From: Vreelandella sp042466685
Lineage (GTDB): Bacteria; Pseudomonadota; Gammaproteobacteria; Pseudomonadales; Halomonadaceae
Assembly: GCF_042466685.1 (NCBI RefSeq)
Contig: NZ_CP170448.1
Coordinates: 248,001-312,000 of the forward strand
Length of the DNA: 64,000 bases
Reading direction: 5' to 3'
Shown: positions 59,315 to 64,000 of the stretch, piece after piece
How the letters are laid out: every line of letters begins with the position of its first letter
Numbering within the stretch: position 1 is the first letter of the stretch
Made by a program: the position numbers and the translations under genes
Notes under the pieces: generated by a model
The model's database searches: none
Told to the model about the DNA's origin: nothing
The model's input: only the letters and a program-made list of their open reading frames with translations

Positions 59315-61267
59315 ATGAAAACTATCGTTAACCGCATGCCTATGCGGTTTAAATTTACCATTGTACTGCTGCTGCCGTTGCTGGCTCTGGCGTGGTTTGC
59401 CGCTCAAGGTATTATGGAGCGGCGTGGGGCAGTCCAGGAGTTTGAGCGTCTTCACTCCCTGACCCAACTAGCCCAGCTTGCTGGGGATGCCGTACATCAA
59501 ATGCAGCTTGAACGGGGCATGACCGCCGGCTTTCTTGGCAGCGAAGGTGCAACCTTTGGCAACCGGCTAAGCGAACAGCGGCCCAACACGGATGCAGCCG
59601 CTAAAGCGTTTCAAACCCAACGCGATAACTTGGATCAAGCGCTGCTGTCCCCCGCTATAATGCAACAACTCAATGCGATTGATGCGCAGTGGCAGCGCCA
59701 GGCGCAGCTGCGTAAGCAAGTCGATGAACTAAATATTACTATGGGCGATGCGCTAAGCCACTACACGGGCGTCAATGGTCAACTTATGGCCTTTGTGGGC
59801 ACGCTGTCGCATCTAACCAGCGAAGGGAATATTGCACGCCAGTTAAGCGCTTACTACCAGCTGCTGGAAGCCAAAGATTTAGCCGGCATTGAACGGGCGC
59901 TGCTGGCGAATGTCTTTGCCGCTGACGGCATGACCGACGCTACGTTGCGTCGTTTCTTATCGCTGCTTGGCGAAGAGCAGGCCTTTCTGGGTAGTTTCCG
60001 TGTTTTGGCTGGTGGAGAGAGCCGTAGCCAACTGGACGAGGCATTGAGCGGTGCTGATATTGAGCGTCTCTTGGAGCGGCGGGAGTTGGCGATCAGTCAA
60101 GCCCAGACGGGCGGCTATGGCGTCGACCCCGAACAGTGGTTTGAGTGGCAAACGGTCAAAATTGCACGCCTCAAGTCCTTAGAGAATCAGGTGGCCAACG
60201 CGGTCGTATCGGAAACCGTAGCCCTGCGTGAGTCAGCGCAATGGGCACTTTGGCAGTACGCGGTTATTGCGCTGGTGGCCAGCTTGATGGCGATTATCGC
60301 AGCCGCGCTGATAGTGCGTGCGATTACCCAACCGCTCAACCAGGCGTTGGTAAACATCGCCAACCGCGGTAACGATTTAACCCAGCGTCTGGCAGTCCCC
60401 GGTAGCGATGAGTTGTCGCAGCTCTACCTGGCGTTCAATGCATCATCAGCGGTGACCGAGGCGCTGGTGGCTGATGTAAAGCGCAACGCGCAGTCGGTGG
60501 CGGTGGCCAGCAATCAGATGGCGCAGGGTAATCAGGATCTTGCCCAGCGGACAGAAGAGCAGTCTGCCTCACTGGTGCAAACCGCGTCGAGCATGGAGCA
60601 GATCACCGCGACGGTGCGGCAGAGTGCAGAAAACGCCCAGCAGGCTCAGCACATGGCAGGCGATGTGGCTCATCAGGCGAAAGAAGCCACGCAGGTAGCG
60701 TCACAAGCTCAGCAGGCGATGCAACTTATCCTGCAAGCCAACGAGCAGGTGACGAGCATTGTGGCGACTATTGACAACATCGCCTTCCAAACCAACCTGT
60801 TGGCGCTAAATGCCTCGGTTGAAGCGGCGAGAGCCGGTGAACACGGGCGTGGTTTTGCAGTGGTCGCCGATGAAGTGCGTAAATTGGCTAGTCGTAGTGC
60901 CCAGGAGGCCAGTCAGATTCGCCACTTGATCGATAATAATGCGACTAAAATTTCCGAAGGTGAAAACCTGGTCACGTCGACCAACGATACGCTAGGGCGA
61001 ATCGCCCAGAGTGTGGAAAAAATGGCCAGCTTGGCCGATGAAATGGCTTCGGCCACCCATGAGCAGTCGGCGGGGATTGAACAAATCAACCGTGCCATGG
61101 CCCAGTTGGAAGACGTGACCCAGCAAAATGCTGCTCTGGTTGAGGAAATGGCGGCAGCGAGTCGCTCCCTGGATGATCAGGCGGATGATATGACCAGTAA
61201 AGTGAGCGATTACCAAGTGCGCGATACGGCGCAGATCACCCAGCACTTAGCCCTCTCTCCCGCGTAG
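59315..61267 (+). CDS. Methyl-accepting chemotaxis protein with NIT sensor domain
   Basis: 650 residues. TM1 about 13-31; periplasmic NIT (nitrate/nitrite-sensing type) domain with VHQMQLERGMTAGFLGSEG and LRKQVDELN; TM2 about 312-332; HAMP (ITQPLNQALVNIANRGNDL); cytoplasmic signalling tip IDNIAFQTNLLALNASVEAARAGEHGRGFAVVADEVRKLA. It should steer flagellar motility through CheA/CheW; no che or flagellar genes are in the window. The usual C-terminal CheR-binding pentapeptide is absent. Ligand nitrate or nitrite is family-based inference. Confidence 0.9.
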   Translation: MKTIVNRMPMRFKFTIVLLLPLLALAWFAAQGIMERRGAVQEFERLHSLTQLAQLAGDAVHQMQLERGMTAGFLGSEGATFGNRLSEQRPNTDAAAKAFQTQRDNLDQALLSPAIMQQLNAIDAQWQRQAQLRKQVDELNITMGDALSHYTGVNGQLMAFVGTLSHLTSEGNIARQLSAYYQLLEAKDLAGIERALLANVFAADGMTDATLRRFLSLLGEEQAFLGSFRVLAGGESRSQLDEALSGADIERLLERRELAISQAQTGGYGVDPEQWFEWQTVKIARLKSLENQVANAVVSETVALRESAQWALWQYAVIALVASLMAIIAAALIVRAITQPLNQALVNIANRGNDLTQRLAVPGSDELSQLYLAFNASSAVTEALVADVKRNAQSVAVASNQMAQGNQDLAQRTEEQSASLVQTASSMEQITATVRQSAENAQQAQHMAGDVAHQAKEATQVASQAQQAMQLILQANEQVTSIVATIDNIAFQTNLLALNASVEAARAGEHGRGFAVVADEVRKLASRSAQEASQIRHLIDNNATKISEGENLVTSTNDTLGRIAQSVEKMASLADEMASATHEQSAGIEQINRAMAQLEDVTQQNAALVEEMAAASRSLDDQADDMTSKVSDYQVRDTAQITQHLALSPA

Positions 61268-61296
61268 CTTGTTACCGTTATATTGACGGCATCGCC

Positions 61297-61323
61297 TTAA
61301 CTTATTTCCTCGTCAGCCGATAA
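61297..61323 (+). promoter_or_regulatory. Sigma-28-like promoter candidate upstream of the PAS-GGDEF-EAL gene
   Basis: TTAA (61297-61300), 15 bases, GCCGATAA (61316-61323). The -10 part equals the flagellar sigma-28 consensus at all eight positions; the -35 matches TAAA at three of four. It lies 162 bases before the next ATG. Confidence 0.4.
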
Positions 61324-61348
61324 GGTACTTTGCAGCGCAAAGTACCTT
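61322..61348 (+). terminator. Long perfect hairpin after the chemoreceptor gene
   Basis: AAGGTACTTTGC / GCAAAGTACCTT with a 3-base loop, 12 bp. No T-run follows, so it may be a weak terminator for the chemoreceptor or a 5' hairpin of the next transcript. Confidence 0.6.
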
Positions 61349-61393
61349 CGCCGTCATACGGTGTTATTATGACTAGCAATACCACTGTCTTCA

Positions 61394-61460
61394 TAATAAC
61401 GACTCTATTTACCTAATAACGGCTCTATATAACAACGAATTTATATGGCGAAGGCTCTAT
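61394..61460. repeat. Direct repeats upstream of the PAS-GGDEF-EAL gene
   Basis: TAATAACGACTCTAT (61394-61408) and TAATAACGGCTCTAT (61414-61428), 20 bases apart, with a third partial GAAGGCTCTAT at 61450-61460. The region is AT-rich and ends 25 bases before the ATG. Confidence 0.75.
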
Positions 61461-61485
61461 AAAATGATGAGGAGAGCAAAGACGT

Positions 61486-63291
61486 ATGTATAAATCCTCG
61501 AAGGTATCGCAGGAACAGTCTTTGTCTCAACAGTACTCCCAGCCAACATCTTCACTGCCAAGCTCGAACACGATGCCGACAGCATCCGTCAGCCAAACAG
61601 TGTCGCCCGCTGAATCGGTATTTTGCTATGCCAATGAGGCGATCATTATCACCGATGCGGAAAATAGGGTGGTGGAGGTCAACCCCGCTTTTTGTGAATT
61701 AACGGGGTTTACCCAGGGGGATGTAAAGGGCAAAACGCCGGAAGCATTCAGCATTTTACCGCTGGATGATAGCCGCACCACGCGTTTGATGCGTGAAGAA
61801 TTTCAGTTGCGTGACCGCAGTAAAAGCCAGGTGAGCTACCGTAGCCACGATGGCCAGTTTTATCCGGGGATGATGTCGATTAATCGCGTGCGCAATGAGC
61901 ATGGGGATATCGGTCACCATGTGATCGTGCTGGCAGATCTTTCGGCCATTCCTGCTCATGCCCGTCACCTTAATCGGGAAGTCTATTTCGACGCCCTAAC
62001 CGGGCTCCCCAATCTGCAACTGTTGACGCAATTGATTCACGAGTCGATGCAGCATGCAGATGCCAAGCAGCTACCCTTGGCGGTCTGCTCGCTCGATATC
62101 GATTTTTTCAAGAATATCAATGACCGTCTTGGCGCCACCGTGGGGGATGCGCTGCTCTCATCTTTTTCCCAGCGTATAAGTCATCTGCTATTTGGAGATG
62201 ATGTGCTTGCGCGTGTTGGGGGCGACGAGTTTGTGCTGTTGCTCCATCATGTCGTAGACGACGATTTTTTTGAGAAGCTGCTAGCCTCTATCCGCCAGCC
62301 GCTAATGATAGAGGGGCAGAGTATCCACCTGACGGCCAGCCTGGGAGTGACGTTCTACCCCAATGACCACGTGCAGGGCGATCTGCTGTTACGCCATGCC
62401 AATCAGGCGATGTACCGCGCCAAGCAGCGTGGCCGCGATACCTTTCACTTGTTTGACCCAAACCATGACCGCTTGCTGCAGGTGCGTCATGAGCAGCGGC
62501 AGCGTTTTATTGATGCCCTCAATAACCATGAACTGCGCCTCTATTATCAGCCCCAGGTCGATATGCGCAGCGGTCGAGTGGTTGGCCTAGAGGCGCTGAT
62601 TCGTTGGCAGCACCCGGAAGAGGGGTTGCTTGCGCCGGGGCAGTTTTTACCCATCATTGATACCACGCCGTTGGAAGTGGAGCTTGGCGAGTGGGTCATT
62701 GAGCAGGCGTTGCGCCAGTTGTCTATATGGCAGGCTCAAGGTATCGCGCTACCCATCAATGTGAATATAAGCCCTACGCATCTGTTAGTGAGTAATTTTA
62801 GTCAGCGCCTGAGTGAGCTCCTGGCACGCCACCCCAATGTACCGCCAGCGATGCTCAAACTCGAAGTACTGGAGAGTGCGGCGATGCATGATATCCAGGC
62901 TGCACTGCAAAATATGTCGCGCTGTCAGTCACTAGGCGTGAGCTTTGCTATTGATGACTTTGGCACCGGGTTTTCGTCGTTAACGCACCTGCGGCAGCTG
63001 CCGGTCAGCCTGATCAAAATTGACCAGAGCTTTGTCCGCGATATGCTCAGCGACCAGGACGATATGGCGATTGTAGAGAGCGTCATTTACATGGCGAACC
63101 GCTTTAAGCGACCTATGCTGGCGGAGGGGGTAGAAACCTTAGAGCATGCCAAGGCCTTGATGGCGCTGGGGTGCGAGTTAGCCCAGGGCTATGGGATTGC
63201 CCGCCCTATGCCCCCCGAGGCGCTACCTGCCTGGTTGGCGAATTGGCCTAGGCGCGAAGAGTGGAACTCCCTCGCAGAGGCGAACCCTTAA
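61486..63291 (+). CDS. PAS-GGDEF-EAL c-di-GMP signalling protein
   Basis: 601 residues. A low-complexity Ser/Gln/Pro N-terminus (1-40), a PAS domain (ANEAIIITDAENRVVEVNPAF), a GGDEF domain with DALTGLPNLQLL and an intact RVGGDEFVLLL, and an EAL domain with YYQPQVDMRSGRVVGLEALIRW, LEVLES, FAIDDFGTGFSSL, KIDQSFV and AEGVET. Both catalytic sites look intact, so the protein may be bifunctional or switch. Soluble. GGAGAG is upstream of the ATG. Its stop codon overlaps the 3' end of the convergent metalloprotease-like gene by four bases. Confidence 0.9.
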   Translation: MYKSSKVSQEQSLSQQYSQPTSSLPSSNTMPTASVSQTVSPAESVFCYANEAIIITDAENRVVEVNPAFCELTGFTQGDVKGKTPEAFSILPLDDSRTTRLMREEFQLRDRSKSQVSYRSHDGQFYPGMMSINRVRNEHGDIGHHVIVLADLSAIPAHARHLNREVYFDALTGLPNLQLLTQLIHESMQHADAKQLPLAVCSLDIDFFKNINDRLGATVGDALLSSFSQRISHLLFGDDVLARVGGDEFVLLLHHVVDDDFFEKLLASIRQPLMIEGQSIHLTASLGVTFYPNDHVQGDLLLRHANQAMYRAKQRGRDTFHLFDPNHDRLLQVRHEQRQRFIDALNNHELRLYYQPQVDMRSGRVVGLEALIRWQHPEEGLLAPGQFLPIIDTTPLEVELGEWVIEQALRQLSIWQAQGIALPINVNISPTHLLVSNFSQRLSELLARHPNVPPAMLKLEVLESAAMHDIQAALQNMSRCQSLGVSFAIDDFGTGFSSLTHLRQLPVSLIKIDQSFVRDMLSDQDDMAIVESVIYMANRFKRPMLAEGVETLEHAKALMALGCELAQGYGIARPMPPEALPAWLANWPRREEWNSLAEANP

Positions 63292-63926
63292 GCGGCTAAC
63301 TCACCAGCGGCTGATCCATCCGCAGAGGGGGTGGCAGTGGAGGGTGTCGTCGCAGCGCCGTCGCTGCGGGCTTGCTCCATTTCACTGCGCAGCATGGATG
63401 CTTCCAGCTTGGCCTCAAGCAGGTACTGGCGCGCTTGGGCGGCCACTTGGTAGTCTTTTGGCGAGGGATCCGCAGGCGCCATGGCCGCGGCAATCACGGT
63501 CTGCATTTTTTCGATCGTCGCTTGGGGGTCATTGGGCACCGGGCCATAATCGATCGGCACTTCGCCTGCTACCGCGTAGCGTTTGCCATCAGGGCCGACT
63601 TCATATTCGTAGCTGGCACCGCCCGCATAGGCGCCGCCCACTGTTTGGTGGGCCATCTCATGCTGGCGTACTTCGCGGTCTGTCTGTTTAAGCTGTTCGA
63701 GTAGCTGAATCTCTTCCGGTGCCATGGGCGTGCCGTCTGCCCGTTTGGGGCCGGCAGCTTCGCTGTTTTCATCGCTACTGCTGGTAGCGTTGGGATCATC
63801 GGCTTTCGTCGTCTCTTCTTCAGACGCACGGCCTCTGGCTGCCTGCTCAACGCGCGGTGACGTCGCATTGGCTGCCGGATACGCCCAAGCAGCAGCGGGA
63901 ACGGTGCTCACAGAAGAAACGACCAT
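63288..63926 (-). CDS. Putative metalloprotease, SprA-related (CJM1_0395-type)
   Basis: 212 residues. A disordered, charged N-terminus (about 1-70, rich in Ser, Asp, Glu), then LLEQLKQTDREVRQHEMAHQTVGGAYAGGASYEYEVGP-type core with the HEMAH zinc-site motif, and YAVAGEVPIDYGPVPNDPQATIEKM. The family is annotated as a putative metalloprotease, often next to flagellar or chemotaxis genes; activity unproven. The C-terminus is again low complexity (ATTPSTATPSADG). No convincing ribosome binding site before the ATG at 63926. Confidence 0.85.
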   Translation of the reverse strand: MVVSSVSTVPAAAWAYPAANATSPRVEQAARGRASEEETTKADDPNATSSSDENSEAAGPKRADGTPMAPEEIQLLEQLKQTDREVRQHEMAHQTVGGAYAGGASYEYEVGPDGKRYAVAGEVPIDYGPVPNDPQATIEKMQTVIAAAMAPADPSPKDYQVAAQARQYLLEAKLEASMLRSEMEQARSDGAATTPSTATPSADGSAAGELAA

Positions 63927-64000
63927 AGAGAATTACCGACTAAGAATGAGTTGGGATACCATGAAGTATTAGCGAGGGAGGCTGACAGCGCAAGTTCGTC

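Overview
The window reads as a chromosomal segment of a moderately halophilic gammaproteobacterium, most likely a member of the Halomonadaceae (Halomonas or a close relative). This is inferred from the housekeeping block (ispB / rplU-rpmA-obgE-proB), acidic surface and periplasmic proteins, a bidomain sucrose-phosphate synthase-like enzyme typical of osmolyte producers, and the dense set of ABC transporters. There is no intact prophage, transposase, CRISPR array or rRNA operon.

Layout. 1-2.8 kb: 3' part of ntrC, then a minus-strand group (DUF6435, ChaN-like lipoprotein, entericidin, YqiA-type esterase). 2.8-3.6 kb: an AT-rich, gene-poor stretch with a candidate structured RNA, a tiny ORF and a small membrane protein. 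3.6-10.2 kb: GltS-type symporter, PAP2 phosphatase plus glycosyltransferase, porin, periplasmic 5'-nucleotidase. 10.2-13.1 kb: an ECF42-type sigma factor with its YciI/DGPF, YciI-VOC and DUF1428 genes. 13.3-17.5 kb: ugpBAEC. 17.7-21.7 kb: argE and small genes, including YchJ, GIY-YIG and an acetylpolyamine amidohydrolase-like deacetylase. 21.9-29.0 kb: a peptide ABC importer in line with an M14 carboxypeptidase. 29.1-33.0 kb: a FAN1-like VRR-NUC nuclease coupled to a nuclease-helicase of the DinG/Rad3 type. 33.2-39.2 kb: four glycosyltransferase-type genes (one fused to a HAD sugar phosphatase) and a TauE/SafE permease. 39.2-42.3 kb: MFS transporter, an odd structured region, tRNA-Pro(CGG) and ispB. 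42.4-45.9 kb: rplU-rpmA, obgE, proB. 45.9-54.1 kb: DUF1853, two PepSY proteins, a two-component system, a PhoD-like phosphatase and an EAL/GGDEF protein. 54.2-59.1 kb: phnDCEE with a histidine phosphatase and an NlpC/P60 lipoprotein. 59.3-63.9 kb: NIT-domain chemoreceptor, PAS-GGDEF-EAL protein and a SprA-like putative metalloprotease.

How the genes work together. Phosphorus and peptide scavenging dominate: ugp, phn, the 5'-nucleotidase and the PhoD-like phosphatase supply phosphate or phosphoesters, while the peptide importer feeds an intracellular carboxypeptidase. All three substrate-binding-protein genes are followed by a strong intercistronic hairpin, which fits differential expression within each operon. 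The c-di-GMP proteins sit next to Pho-like and sigma-28-like sequence candidates.

Best candidates for something undescribed are: (1) the 3082-3285 RNA element, where one 14-nt arm can pair with either of two partners, one of which overlaps a ribosome binding site and start codon; (2) the sugar cluster at 33.2-39.2 kb; (3) the VRR-NUC/Cas4-like helicase pair; (4) short tandem duplications found at or just after stop codons and near start codons, including five 19-bp units before proB. All functional statements come from reading motifs; no database search was run.
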